DNA of 64,000 nucleotides from the NCBI RefSeq assembly GCF_016586165.1, contig NZ_BCPR01000010.1, positions 26,713 through 90,712 on the forward strand. The letters run 5' to 3'. This DNA comes from Dyella sp. EPa41. Lineage in GTDB: Bacteria; Pseudomonadota; Gammaproteobacteria; Xanthomonadales; Rhodanobacteraceae. Made by a program: the position numbers and the translations under genes. Under the pieces are notes generated by a model that did no database searches, was not told the DNA's origin, and was given only the letters and a program-made list of their open reading frames with translations. Positions 35,096 through 43,448 of the stretch are shown here, piece by piece; within the stretch, counting starts at the first letter, position 1; each line of letters begins with the position of its first letter.

Positions 35096-35490
35096 GCACC
35101 CATCCCTCACCCCAGCCCTCCCCTCGCTCCTCAAAGCCGCGGGTATCCATGGCCGCTCCCCGCGCGCCCCGGAGGGGAGAGGAGAAAAGACGGCGGTGCG
35201 GTATGAATAGATCCCTTCGCGGCTCAACGACGTTGCCTTGAGTCCTCTCCGCTACGGCGCGTGGCGGTGTAGCCGCTTCGTTCGAGGTAACAACGAGCCT
35301 ATCCGGCTGGCCTCAGTAGACCGGCGCTTCTATCCCCCGTACCGCCATGAGCCTTGGCTCTCAAGGCCATTTTCTTTGGGTTACTTTTCTTTTGGGCCAG
35401 CAAAAGAAAAGTGACTCGGCGGTCCCACGGGACTAGCTTCGCGTCGCCGGCAGGACGTCGAAACGCCCGCTGCGTAAGCGGCAACCTGGC
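35096..35490. repeat. composite dispersed repeat, copy 1
   Basis: A CCCTCACCCCAGCCCTC block (from about 35096) is followed by a core at 35231-35484 that matches, in reverse complement, the sequence at 56608-56833. Shared landmarks in order are GTTCGAGGTA, GAGCCTTGGCTC, CCATTTTCTTTGGGTTACTT, a 12-base inverted repeat (35383-35394 with 35401-35412) and GCAGGACGTCGAAACGCCCG. No protein-coding frame runs through it. Confidence 0.82.
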
Positions 35491-35522
35491 GGGAACGCCC
35501 GGTCAGAAGCGAACGTCACTGG

Positions 35523-35542
35523 ACTCCTGCCTTTGCAGGAGT
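35523..35542. repeat. small perfect hairpin
   Basis: ACTCCTGC/GCAGGAGT with loop CTTT, in the spacer after the composite repeat. It may be a terminator for read-through or part of a further small repeat family; no T tract follows. Confidence 0.5.
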
Positions 35543-35570
35543 GACGAATAGGAAGGACCGAGGCGAAAGG

Positions 35571-35600
35571 CGGTCGCGCACAGGGTGTGCTCCCACAGGA
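35571..35600. repeat. single REP, locus 2 (inverted orientation)
   Basis: GCGCACAGGGTGTGCTCCCAC in reverse orientation. It abuts the truncated copy of the rluE 3' end and has no forward partner on its left within 100 bases. Confidence 0.8.
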
Positions 35601-35603
35601 GTT

Positions 35604-35741
35604 TCAGCCGACCACGCGCGTCTCGCCGGGCGCCAGCCCATCCAGCGCATACGGCCCGATGCGCTCGCGGATCAGCCGCAGCGTGGGAAATCCTGCCGCC
35701 GCCGTCATGCGGCGTACCTGGCGGTTTCGCCCTTCACGGAG
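35604..35741 (-). pseudogene. truncated duplicate of the rluE-like 3' end
   Basis: A 130-140 base copy of the last 46 codons of the adjacent pseudouridine synthase gene (compare 35899-36037), including the stop codon, with only about four or five mismatches. It reads [19 protein letters not shown] and continues in the same frame to PGETRVVG, exactly as in the intact gene. Homology stops at 35741 (CACGGAGG); beyond that the sequence is unrelated. It has no start or catalytic Asp and should be non-functional. Both the copy and the intact gene end next to a REP element. Confidence 0.92.
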
Positions 35742-35783
35742 GCCACGCGGCGTTCTTCCGCCTCGGTTGACCCCCAGCCCTTT

Positions 35784-35890
35784 GTAGGAGCGCACCCAGT
35801 GCGCGACCGCGGCGCCGTGATGTTCCTCTGTTCGAGGCTATCGCGCCCGCCTCGCTTCGCAGGCTTTTCGCGCACTGGGTGCGCTCCTAC
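35784..35890. repeat. REPIN-like inverted pair 3
   Basis: Forward GTAGGAGCGCACCCAGTGCG (35784-35812) and inverted GCGCACTGGGTGCGCTCCTAC (35870-35890). It separates the truncated from the intact rluE 3' end. Confidence 0.88.
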
Positions 35891-35898
35891 AGGGAACC

Positions 35899-36432
35899 TC
35901 ACCCGACCACGCGCGTCTCGCCCGGCGCCAGCCCATCCAGCGCATACGGCCCGATGCGCTCGCGGATCAGCCGCAGCGTGGGAAATCCCGCCGCTGCCGT
36001 CATGCGGCGTACCTGGCGGTTCCGCCCTTCACGGAGGGTGATGCGCAGCCAACTGGTCGGAATCAGCTTGCGGAAGCGCACCGGCGGATCGCGTGGCCAC
36101 AGCCACTCCGGTTCGATGGCGTGCTCGGCGCCGGCGGGCAGGGTCGGCCCGTCGTTGAGCGTCACGCCGCGACGCAGGGCGGCGATGGCTTCGTCGGTGA
36201 CCTGCCCGTCGACCTGCACCAGGTAGGTCTTGGGCTGCTTGTGCCGTGGATCGGTGAGCTTGTGGGCCAGCACGCCGTCGTCGGTGAGCAGCAGCAGGCC
36301 TTCGCTGTCGTGGTCAAGGCGTCCGGCGGCGTACACGTCCTTCTGGTGGACGTACTCGGCCAGCGTGGGTCGCCCGTCCGGATCGCGGAACTGGCAGAGC
36401 ACGCCATAGGGTTTGTTGAGGGCGATGAGCAT
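35899..36432 (-). CDS. rluE: RluE-type 23S rRNA pseudouridine synthase
   Basis: Pseudouridine synthase of the RsuA/RluE group, 177 residues, without the N-terminal S4 domain, which is the RluE layout. It starts [15 protein letters not shown], has the catalytic Asp40 in [29 protein letters not shown], and the C-terminal [21 protein letters not shown]. coli RluE modifies U2457 of 23S rRNA; the same target is likely but not shown by sequence. The gene stands alone. Its last 46 codons are duplicated about 300 bases downstream (35604-35741), with REP elements at both ends. Confidence 0.92.
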   Translation of the reverse strand: MLIALNKPYGVLCQFRDPDGRPTLAEYVHQKDVYAAGRLDHDSEGLLLLTDDGVLAHKLTDPRHKQPKTYLVQVDGQVTDEAIAALRRGVTLNDGPTLPAGAEHAIEPEWLWPRDPPVRFRKLIPTSWLRITLREGRNRQVRRMTAAAGFPTLRLIRERIGPYALDGLAPGETRVVG

Positions 36433-36478
36433 GCGGAAACGACCCGCGCGCCTCGCGGCGCGCGGTCTTGCGTGGACG

Positions 36479-37366
36479 TTACGGCGAAGCCGCGGCGGCG
36501 GGCTTCACGAAGCGCAGCGTCATGCGGTCCGATTCACCGATGGCGAGGTACTTCGCGCGATCCTGGTCGCCCAGCGTCAAGGTCGGCGGCAGCGTCCACA
36601 CGCCCTTGGGATAGTCCTTGGTGTCCTTCGGGTTGGCGTTGATCTCGCTCTTTTCCTCGAGCGTGAAGCCCGCATCGGTCGCCAGCTTCACCACGTAGCT
36701 GGTGGGCAGGTAGCCGCTTTCCTTGACCGACTCCATGCTGGCGTTGTCCGCCGCGCGATGGTCGACCACGCCGAGCACGCCGCCGGGACGCAGGGCGGCG
36801 AAGAACGCCTTGAACATCAGCGGCGCCGTATCGGCCTCCACCCAGTTGTGCACGTTGCGGAAGGTCAGCACCACGTCAGCCGAACCCGGTGCGCCGAACA
36901 CCGGCGCCTTGGGGTCGAACTCCAGGATCTGCGCCTTGCCGTAGTGCGCGGCGTCGGCGGCGAACTTGGCCTGCAGGCCCGACCGGTCGCGGCTGGCCTC
37001 GCCTTCGCCGGAAGGCTTGGCGATGGCGGCGATGTAGTGGCCGTTGTCATGCAGCAGCGGCGCGAGCACCTCGGAATACCAGCCGCCGCCCGGCGTGATC
37101 TCGATGACCGTCTGGTCGGGGCGCACGCCGAAGAACTGCAGCGTCGCCTTGGGATGGCGATAGACGTCGCGCGCCTTGTGCTCCGGCGAACGCCAGTCGC
37201 CCGCCAGCACCTGGTCGAGCCGCGTGGCGGTGAAGTCGCTCGCCGTGGTCGGCGGCACCAGTCCACCGGCCGGCTGGTCCTGCACCTGCGCGTTGGCCGG
37301 CGCGGAACTGCCACTGCACGACGCCAGCAGCACCGCTGCCAGCCCCAGGATCACACGGCTTTTCAT
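36479..37366 (-). CDS. lipoprotein-like class I methyltransferase
   Basis: Protein of 295 residues with a Rossmann methyltransferase-like fold behind an export signal. The N-terminus [17 protein letters not shown] is a lipoprotein signal with lipobox LASC (Cys17). The SAM-binding motif I is [19 protein letters not shown] (residues 87-105); motif II-IV equivalents include ILEFDPKA and [11 protein letters not shown], and [10 protein letters not shown] follows. This matches the predicted methyltransferase family COG4798. An exported SAM-dependent enzyme would lack an evident methyl donor, so the fold may have another role, or the signal may be misread. It is monocistronic. Confidence 0.82.
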   Translation of the reverse strand: MKSRVILGLAAVLLASCSGSSAPANAQVQDQPAGGLVPPTTASDFTATRLDQVLAGDWRSPEHKARDVYRHPKATLQFFGVRPDQTVIEITPGGGWYSEVLAPLLHDNGHYIAAIAKPSGEGEASRDRSGLQAKFAADAAHYGKAQILEFDPKAPVFGAPGSADVVLTFRNVHNWVEADTAPLMFKAFFAALRPGGVLGVVDHRAADNASMESVKESGYLPTSYVVKLATDAGFTLEEKSEINANPKDTKDYPKGVWTLPPTLTLGDQDRAKYLAIGESDRMTLRFVKPAAAASP

Positions 37367-37531
37367 CGATTACCCCTAGAAGAAACGTCAAAACGGCGTG
37401 TAGAGCATAGTGGCTCCAGCTTGCCGGCCACTACGTATACAAATGGTGGATGGACAACCGCGCGCGTCCATCAGCGCGAGCAAACCACGGGAAGCTGGAG
37501 GCGGGCTTTCTCGCACGGCGCCCTCTTGCAT

Positions 37532-37638
37532 GTAGGAGCGCACCCTGTGCGCGACCGCGGCGTAGCGGCGTTGCTCCCCTGTTCCGGCACGTGGCGTCAG
37601 CTTTTCGCAGCCTTATCGCGCACGGGGTGCGCTCCTGC
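37532..37638. repeat. REPIN-like inverted pair 4
   Basis: Forward GTAGGAGCGCACCCTGTGCG (37532-37560) and inverted TCGCGCACGGGGTGCGCTCC (37616-37638). It lies between the methyltransferase promoter side and the 3' end of the LysR gene. Confidence 0.85.
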
Positions 37639-37664
37639 AAAAGCGGCGGTCTGGGGCCAACGCC

Positions 37665-38570
37665 CTAGGCCGTGGCGCGGGCCGCCTGCGACATCGCCTC
37701 CGAATACTTGCCCGCCTCGCACAGCAGCCACTCGCGGAAGATACGCAGGCCCGCGTGATCCTTCGCATGCTCGGGGTACACCAGGAAGTAGGCCTCCGGG
37801 ATCTGCTGATAGCGATCGCCCAGCACCTTGAGCAGACCGGCCTCGACCAGCGGGCGGGCCATCACCATGCGCCCCAACGCCACGCCCATGCCTTCGAGGG
37901 CACCGCGCTGCAAGGCGTCGGTGTTGTCGAAATGCGCGACGTAGCGGCCCGGCGGTTGCCCGCCGGTGGCGGCGAACCAGTCGGGCCAGCGATCGCCCGG
38001 ATCGCCCAGCAACGGCCATTGCCCCAGGTCGTTGGGATCGGCATCGCCCATGCGCGCCAGCAGGGCCGGCGAAGCCACCGGCGCGATCCATTCGCCGAAC
38101 AGCCTCTCGGTGACCAGGCCCGGCCAGGGGCCGCGTCCGTAGCGCATGGCCGCATCCACCGGTTCGCGCTCGAAGTTCACCAGCTCCACGCTGGACTGCA
38201 GGTTGAGCTCCAGCTCGGGATGCGCGGCGACCAGCCGCGCAAGGCGCGGCACCAGCCAGCTCGACATCACGCCGGGTATCGCGCTCAGCGTCAGCGCGTT
38301 CTCGCGCCGGCAGCGGAAACCGGCCATGGCGCGGTCGATGCCTTCGAAGTGATGCCCCACCGCCTCCAACAGGCGGCGTCCTTCGGCGGTGAGCTGTACG
38401 CCGCGCGGGCCGCGCTCGAACAGGCGGCGCTCCAGCCGCTGCTCGAGCTGACGCACCTGATGGCTGAGCGCGCTCACCGTGAGGTTGGCCTGCTCGGCGG
38501 CGCGCGAAAGGTTGCCCAGACGGGCCACCTGCACGAACTGTTGGAGGAGATCCAGCGAGACGCGGCCCAT
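37665..38570 (-). CDS. LysR-family transcriptional regulator (GcvA-like)
   Basis: DNA-binding regulator of 301 residues. The winged helix-turn-helix (about 1-65) reads FVQVARLGNLSRAAEQANLT followed by SALSHQVRQLEQRL; the effector domain runs from about 92 to 295 and has the GcvA-like DAAMRYGRGPWPGL. The start at 38570 (MGRVSLDLLQQ) follows GAGGAAAATTCAA; the frame also begins five codons higher with TTG. A small gene (38666) is divergent, 95 bases away. LysR proteins often control their divergent neighbour, so that ORF is a candidate target. Ligand unknown. Confidence 0.93.
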   Translation of the reverse strand: MGRVSLDLLQQFVQVARLGNLSRAAEQANLTVSALSHQVRQLEQRLERRLFERGPRGVQLTAEGRRLLEAVGHHFEGIDRAMAGFRCRRENALTLSAIPGVMSSWLVPRLARLVAAHPELELNLQSSVELVNFEREPVDAAMRYGRGPWPGLVTERLFGEWIAPVASPALLARMGDADPNDLGQWPLLGDPGDRWPDWFAATGGQPPGRYVAHFDNTDALQRGALEGMGVALGRMVMARPLVEAGLLKVLGDRYQQIPEAYFLVYPEHAKDHAGLRIFREWLLCEAGKYSEAMSQAARATA

Positions 38571-38665
38571 TTGAATTTTCCTCAAGTCTGGCTTGCGAAT
38601 ATATCGCTTTTTCGCCCACCGGGAGGCGCCTATCTTGAACGCCTCACGATGCGAGGGAGGATGTC

Positions 38666-38860
38666 ATGAGCTCGTTGTGGACCAATCTGCTGTTCATGCA
38701 CGGCCATATCACCGACCCGGCGCTGGCACGCCGCCTGGCCGAGACGCCCAAGTCGCCCACGCGCCCTTCCGGCAAGCGCCAACGAAGCCAGGCGACGGTA
38801 AATCGTGCTCCGTCCAAGGCCGCTTCGCCCGCCGCCCTGGCGCAGGGCGGTTGCGCCTGA
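38666..38860 (+). CDS. hypothetical small protein divergent from LysR
   Basis: A 64-residue ORF (MSSLWTNLLFMHGHITDP then ALARRLAETP) with a good GGGAGGATGTC site before its ATG. The first 30 residues look like an ordinary folded helix pair; the rest is basic and Ser/Ala/Pro-rich and probably disordered. There is no signal peptide, though the N-terminus is hydrophobic. I do not recognise the family. Location suggests control by the divergent LysR protein. Confidence 0.62.
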   Translation: MSSLWTNLLFMHGHITDPALARRLAETPKSPTRPSGKRQRSQATVNRAPSKAASPAALAQGGCA

Positions 38861-38917
38861 CGAATGTCCCCGCGGTACCGACCGGCGCCGACCGCATCGC
38901 GGCGGCGCCGGTAACGG

Positions 38918-41125
38918 TCAGGGGCTCCCGGCCGGAAGCTGCACGCTCACCGGTGCGCCGAGGTCTTCGGAAGAGCGCCCCTCGACGACGCTGTAGTCGC
39001 CGCCGCGGATCATCCAGGCGTGCCTGGCCGGATCAAAATCGGCAAACAGGCGCTTCTCCAACGGAATATCGAGTTCGCGCTGCTCCCCCGGCTTGAGCGA
39101 CACCTTGGCATAGCCGGCCAGACGCTTCGCCCTGGCGCCGGGCACCTGCACATACACCTGCGCGACGTCGGCACCGGCGCGCGAACCGGTATTGCGCACC
39201 GTCACCGTCGCGTGCAGCTGTCCATCGCGTGGGGCGACCTTGAGCGCCCCATGCTCGAACGTCGTGTAGGACAGGCCGTAGCCGAACGGGAACAACGGCT
39301 TGAGGCCACGCGACTGCAGCCAGCGATAGCCAACGTCCGCGCCTTCGATGTTGTAGTCGACCGACTCCGGCGGCGTGCCGCCCGCGGCACCGGGAATCTC
39401 CGCGCGCGGCAACTGCGAGGCATCACGCACCCAGCTCATCGGCAGGCGCCCGGACGGATTCACCTTGCCCGACAGCAGGTTCGCGATGCCATTGCCCGCA
39501 TCGCCACCGGGGTACCAGACCTCCAGTACCGCACCCACCTTGTCGAGCCAGGGCAACTGCACCGGCGCGTTGTTCTCCAGCACCACGATGGTGCGCGGGT
39601 TGGCCTTGGCGACCGCATCGACCAGTGCATCCTGGCCATCGGGCAGCGCGAGGTCGGTCGCATCGAACGATTCGGCCGCCCACTTCTGCACCAGCACCAC
39701 GGCTACCTGCGACTTTGCCGCGAGCGCGGCGGCGGCGGCGACATCGTTGCCGTCCGCATACTGCACGTTCGCCTTCGGCGCTACGGTGCGGATCGCCTTG
39801 AGCGGCGGATACGGGTGATACATCACCGGGCCCGGCCACGTGGTCGGCGCCAGGCCCGGCACGGCGTTGCCGCCCATGGCCGTCACCAGCGAGGAACCGC
39901 CACCGGCCAGCACGCCCTTGTCCGCGTGCGCGCCGATCACCGCCACCGATTCCAGCCTGGCGAGATCGAGCGGCAGCAGGTTGTTCTCGTTGCGCAACAG
40001 CACCGCGCCCGCCTCCAGCGTTTCGCGCGCGACGGCGAGGTTGGCCTTGCTGTCGATCGGCGCCTTCTTCGCCGGATGCTCGAACACGCCCGCGGCGAAC
40101 ATGCTGCGCAGGATGCGCTGGGCCATGTCGTCGACGCGCGCCTGCTTCACTTCGCCCTTGGCGAGCGCCTGTCGCAACGGTGCGTCGAAATACACTTCCT
40201 TGTCGAACACCTCACCGGCCGATTCCTGGTCGAGGCCGGCGTTCACCGCCTTGGCCGCGCTGTGCGCGCCGCCCCAATCGGACATCACGAAGCCCGGATA
40301 CTTCCAGTCGCGCTTGAGCAACTGGTTCATCAGGTAGTCGTTCTCGCAGGCCCAGTCGCCGTTGACCTTGTTGTACGAGCACATCACCGAACCGGGCTTG
40401 CCGCGCTCGATGGCGATCTCGAACGCGAGCAGGTCCGATTCGCGCATGGCCTTCTCGCCGATCTGCACGTTGATGGTGTTGCGGGCGGTTTCCTGGTCGT
40501 TCAAGGCGAAGTGCTTGATGGTGGAGATCACGTGCTGGCTTTCGATGCCACGGATCGCCTCGGCCACGATGGTGCCGGCCAGCAGCGGATCCTCGCCCGC
40601 ATACTCGAAATTGCGGCCGTTGCGCGGATCGCGCATCAGGTTGATGCCGCCGGCCAGCAGCACGTTGAAGCCCTTGCTGTGTGCTTCGCCGCCGATCATC
40701 GCGCCACCGCGATAGGCGACCTTCGGATCCCAGCTCGCTGCCGTGACGGGACCGGCGGGCAGTGGCGTCGCGCTGTCGCCGGGGCGCATGCGGTCGGAAC
40801 TGGCCACGCCGAGGCCCGCGTCGCTTTCCTCCAGCGCGGGAATGCCCAGGCGCTCGATGGGCGGGACATAACCTGCCGACGCGATGGCGCCCTTGGGGAA
40901 CGGCTTGTCGGAAGGACGATCCGGGCCGGCGTAGTAGCTGCGGATAAGCTGGAACTTCTCGTCCTGCGTCATCTGCGCGACGAGCAGCCTGGCGCGGGCA
41001 TCAGGCGACAGCGTTGCGTCGCTCCATGGCCGCGCATGGCCCTGCTGGGCCGCCGCCACGCCCATCCACATGCACAAACCCATCACGATCGCGCACCGCA
41101 ATGCACCCGTCGCCTTGACCTTCAT
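38918..41125 (-). CDS. exported glycoside hydrolase family 3 enzyme
   Basis: Secreted or periplasmic beta-glucosidase-type enzyme of 735 residues with signal peptide (MGLCMWMGVAAAQQ). The N-terminal TIM-barrel holds the substrate-binding KHF (204-206) and the nucleophile Asp283 in GFVMSDWGG. The C-terminal alpha/beta sandwich has SVAVIGAHAD and GGGSS, and a fibronectin-III-like domain closes the protein (VTVRNTGSRAGADVAQVYVQ, given in part). Sugar specificity within GH3 cannot be read off; beta-glucosidase is most common. The ATG at 41125 follows GGAGGAAC. It lies divergent from an aldo/keto reductase. Confidence 0.95.
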   Translation of the reverse strand: MKVKATGALRCAIVMGLCMWMGVAAAQQGHARPWSDATLSPDARARLLVAQMTQDEKFQLIRSYYAGPDRPSDKPFPKGAIASAGYVPPIERLGIPALEESDAGLGVASSDRMRPGDSATPLPAGPVTAASWDPKVAYRGGAMIGGEAHSKGFNVLLAGGINLMRDPRNGRNFEYAGEDPLLAGTIVAEAIRGIESQHVISTIKHFALNDQETARNTINVQIGEKAMRESDLLAFEIAIERGKPGSVMCSYNKVNGDWACENDYLMNQLLKRDWKYPGFVMSDWGGAHSAAKAVNAGLDQESAGEVFDKEVYFDAPLRQALAKGEVKQARVDDMAQRILRSMFAAGVFEHPAKKAPIDSKANLAVARETLEAGAVLLRNENNLLPLDLARLESVAVIGAHADKGVLAGGGSSLVTAMGGNAVPGLAPTTWPGPVMYHPYPPLKAIRTVAPKANVQYADGNDVAAAAALAAKSQVAVVLVQKWAAESFDATDLALPDGQDALVDAVAKANPRTIVVLENNAPVQLPWLDKVGAVLEVWYPGGDAGNGIANLLSGKVNPSGRLPMSWVRDASQLPRAEIPGAAGGTPPESVDYNIEGADVGYRWLQSRGLKPLFPFGYGLSYTTFEHGALKVAPRDGQLHATVTVRNTGSRAGADVAQVYVQVPGARAKRLAGYAKVSLKPGEQRELDIPLEKRLFADFDPARHAWMIRGGDYSVVEGRSSEDLGAPVSVQLPAGSP

Positions 41126-41257
41126 TCGCGTTCCTCCGCTGTTGGCATGGCTACGCGCTCGCCTCGGCATCACGGAGGTGGCGCGTATACTTCGGCCTCT
41201 CGATCCATCGAGTATGCACGAAGCCAGCAGCCCAATCACCGCGTACGGAGCACATTC

Positions 41258-42202
41258 ATGAATCTTCGCCCCCTTGGCCGCTCATCGCTTTCGGTCGCAC
41301 CGCTTGCCTTCGGCGGCAACGTGTTCGGCTGGAGTGTCGATGAACAGCGCTCGTTCGAGCTGCTCGATGCCTTCGTCGATGCCGGCTTCAACCTCATCGA
41401 TACCGCGGACGTCTATTCCGCGTGGGTGCCGGGCAATCGCGGCGGCGAATCGGAAACCATCATCGGCAAGTGGCTCAAGCGCAGCGGCAAGCGCGACAAG
41501 GTGGTGATCGCGACCAAGGTGGCCAAATGGGGTGAGCATCCCGGCCTGTCGCCGCTCAACATCAACCAGGCGGTGGAGGGCTCGCTCAAGCGCCTGCAGA
41601 CCGACCACATCGACCTGTACCAGGCGCACGAGGATGACGCCACGGTGCCGCTGCACGAAACGCTGGGCGCGTTCGGCAAGCTGATCGAGCAAGGCAAGGT
41701 TCGCGTGATCGGCGCATCCAACTACGGCGCCGACCGCTTCGGCGAGGCCTTGAAAGTGTCCGCGGAACAGGGCCTGCCCCGCTACGAAACGCTGCAGCCC
41801 GAATACAACCTGGTGAGCCGCAAGGGCTACGAGAAGGACCTGGAGCCGCTGGTCATCGCGGAGAACATCGGCGTCATCAACTATTACGCGCTGGCCAGCG
41901 GCTTCCTCAGCGGCAAGTACCGCAGCGAGGACGATCTGGCCAAGAGCGCGGCCCGCGGCGGGTCGGTGCGCAAGTACCTCAACGCGCAGGGCCTCGGCGT
42001 GCTGGCCGCGCTCGACACGGTAGCCCAGGCGCACGGCGCAACGCCCGCACAGGTGGCGCTGGCGTGGCTGATCGCGCGCCCGAGCGTGACGGCGCCGATC
42101 GCGAGCGCGACGAGCATCCCGCAGCTCAAGGAGTTGTTCGGCGCGGTGGATCTGCAGCTTGGCAAGGAAGAGATCGCGCTACTGGATAAGGCGAGTGGCT
42201 GA
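41258..42202 (+). CDS. aldo/keto reductase
   Basis: NADPH-dependent oxidoreductase of 314 residues with the AKR TIM-barrel. The catalytic tetrad residues are visible: Asp in NLIDTADVYS with its Tyr, Lys in VIATKVAKWG, and a His-containing HIDLYQAHEDD. The cofactor-binding NYYALASGFLSGKYR and the C-terminal VALAWLIARPSVTAPIASAT match the YajO/Tas-like group. Physiological substrate is unknown; sugar or aldehyde reduction is likely. The ATG at 41258 follows ACGGAGCAC. The gene is divergent from the GH3 gene with 132 bases between. Confidence 0.94.
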   Translation: MNLRPLGRSSLSVAPLAFGGNVFGWSVDEQRSFELLDAFVDAGFNLIDTADVYSAWVPGNRGGESETIIGKWLKRSGKRDKVVIATKVAKWGEHPGLSPLNINQAVEGSLKRLQTDHIDLYQAHEDDATVPLHETLGAFGKLIEQGKVRVIGASNYGADRFGEALKVSAEQGLPRYETLQPEYNLVSRKGYEKDLEPLVIAENIGVINYYALASGFLSGKYRSEDDLAKSAARGGSVRKYLNAQGLGVLAALDTVAQAHGATPAQVALAWLIARPSVTAPIASATSIPQLKELFGAVDLQLGKEEIALLDKASG

Positions 42203-42222
42203 TTGATGTACTGAGGCCGGTT

Positions 42223-42286
42223 GGATCGCGCACTGGGTGCGCTCCTGCAAAAGCGCTTCCCTGAAGGAGCGCACCCAGTGCGCGAT
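42223..42286. repeat. REP pair 5, opposite polarity
   Basis: Inverted copy first (GCGCACTGGGTGCGCTCCTGC, 42228-42248) and forward copy second (GGAGCGCACCCAGTGCGCG, 42266-42284), only about 15 bases apart. The order is the reverse of all other pairs here. It lies between convergent genes. Confidence 0.85.
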
Positions 42287-42296
42287 GCCCGCTCCC

Positions 42297-43373
42297 TCAA
42301 GGCTGCGCCGGCGCCACACCTTCCGCATCGCTGCCGTCCGGCGCCTCCACCTGGTAACCCTTCGCCTTCAGCCGCGCGACCAGTCCGCGTGGCGACAGCA
42401 GCTCCTCCATCGGCAGCATCGCGAAGGTCTGCGCATTGGCATTCAATGCCTGTTCGGCGGCTTCCATCCAGATGCCTTCGGCCTTCTGCTTTACATCGCT
42501 GAAGCCCAGCTGCCTGGCGAAACCCGCCTCCGTCACGGCAGCGATGCAGGCTTCACGCTGGTCGTTCATCGGCAGGCTGCGCAGCAGGTCGATGTCGCCG
42601 GTGGCCCAGGCATTGGCGCGTTCGGTGATGCGGCCGAGGTCGCGCTCCACCGTGTCCAGCGTGCGGCCGAAGCATTCGCGGTCATCCATGGGCGATGACT
42701 TGAAGGTCTTCACCGCGTCGCGCGGCTGTTCCACCAGCATGGTGTAACGCGCGGTCACGAACTTCACGTTGTGCTTCTTGGCCAGATCGCGCACGGTGTC
42801 CTTCACGCCGCCGGAGGCGGTCATGCCGTGGCGCTTGATCGCCTTGTCGTACAACTCCACCGCGGCGAAGATCGGCCGCCAGTCCTCGATGCCGCGGTCG
42901 TTGCCCAGGTACTGCTGCTTGAGCGTCAGCCAGCGCGCGTAATCGGGGGCCGGCACCACCTGCTGGAGCTTCTGCCCGTCGGGGTTCTTGCGTGCGCCGA
43001 TCAGCGAGGGCAACAGGAACAGCTTGCCGAAGAAATTGGTCTTGGGCTTGAGCGCGATGGACGGCGGCCCCAGCACCTCCTGCGAGCCGGCGATGGTCTG
43101 TTCCACATCGTCGGTTTTCCACTGCATGCGGTCGGGCAGCGGCGACAGCGTGCCGAGCACCCACATCACGTGATCGCCCTTGCTCACGCGCCACAGCCCC
43201 GGCCCCGGCTGTTCGCCGCTGACCGTCACCGCTTCGAGATTGGTCACCTGCGAGGTGGATGCAGTCGCCGGCGCCGGCACGTTCTGCGCGTATGCCGGCA
43301 GCGCGAAGGCCAGCACCATGGTGGCCATGGGCAACGGGCGGCAACGCAACGGACCAGGAACGAACGGGTTCAT
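42297..43373 (-). CDS. TraB/GumN family protein
   Basis: Exported protein of 358 residues with signal peptide (MATMVLAFALPAYAQ). The TraB/GumN domain covers about 60-340: GLWRVSKGDHVMWVLGTLSP carries the first conserved Gly-Thr-x-H-like block (here GTLSP, with the His replaced), and MLPMEELLSPRGLVARLKAKG is the typical ending. Bacterial members are envelope proteins of uncertain activity, with proposed metalloprotease-like function based on eukaryotic Tiki. The second conserved region with Glu is weaker here. The open frame begins at 43373 (MNPFVPG). Solitary gene. Confidence 0.85.
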   Translation of the reverse strand: MNPFVPGPLRCRPLPMATMVLAFALPAYAQNVPAPATASTSQVTNLEAVTVSGEQPGPGLWRVSKGDHVMWVLGTLSPLPDRMQWKTDDVEQTIAGSQEVLGPPSIALKPKTNFFGKLFLLPSLIGARKNPDGQKLQQVVPAPDYARWLTLKQQYLGNDRGIEDWRPIFAAVELYDKAIKRHGMTASGGVKDTVRDLAKKHNVKFVTARYTMLVEQPRDAVKTFKSSPMDDRECFGRTLDTVERDLGRITERANAWATGDIDLLRSLPMNDQREACIAAVTEAGFARQLGFSDVKQKAEGIWMEAAEQALNANAQTFAMLPMEELLSPRGLVARLKAKGYQVEAPDGSDAEGVAPAQP

Positions 43374-43448
43374 CGGATGAATTCCTTGCTTGGGGCCGCC
43401 TTGTGACCGCCTCGGATCAGGCGCGGTTCCGCGCGCCCGCCGCCATGT

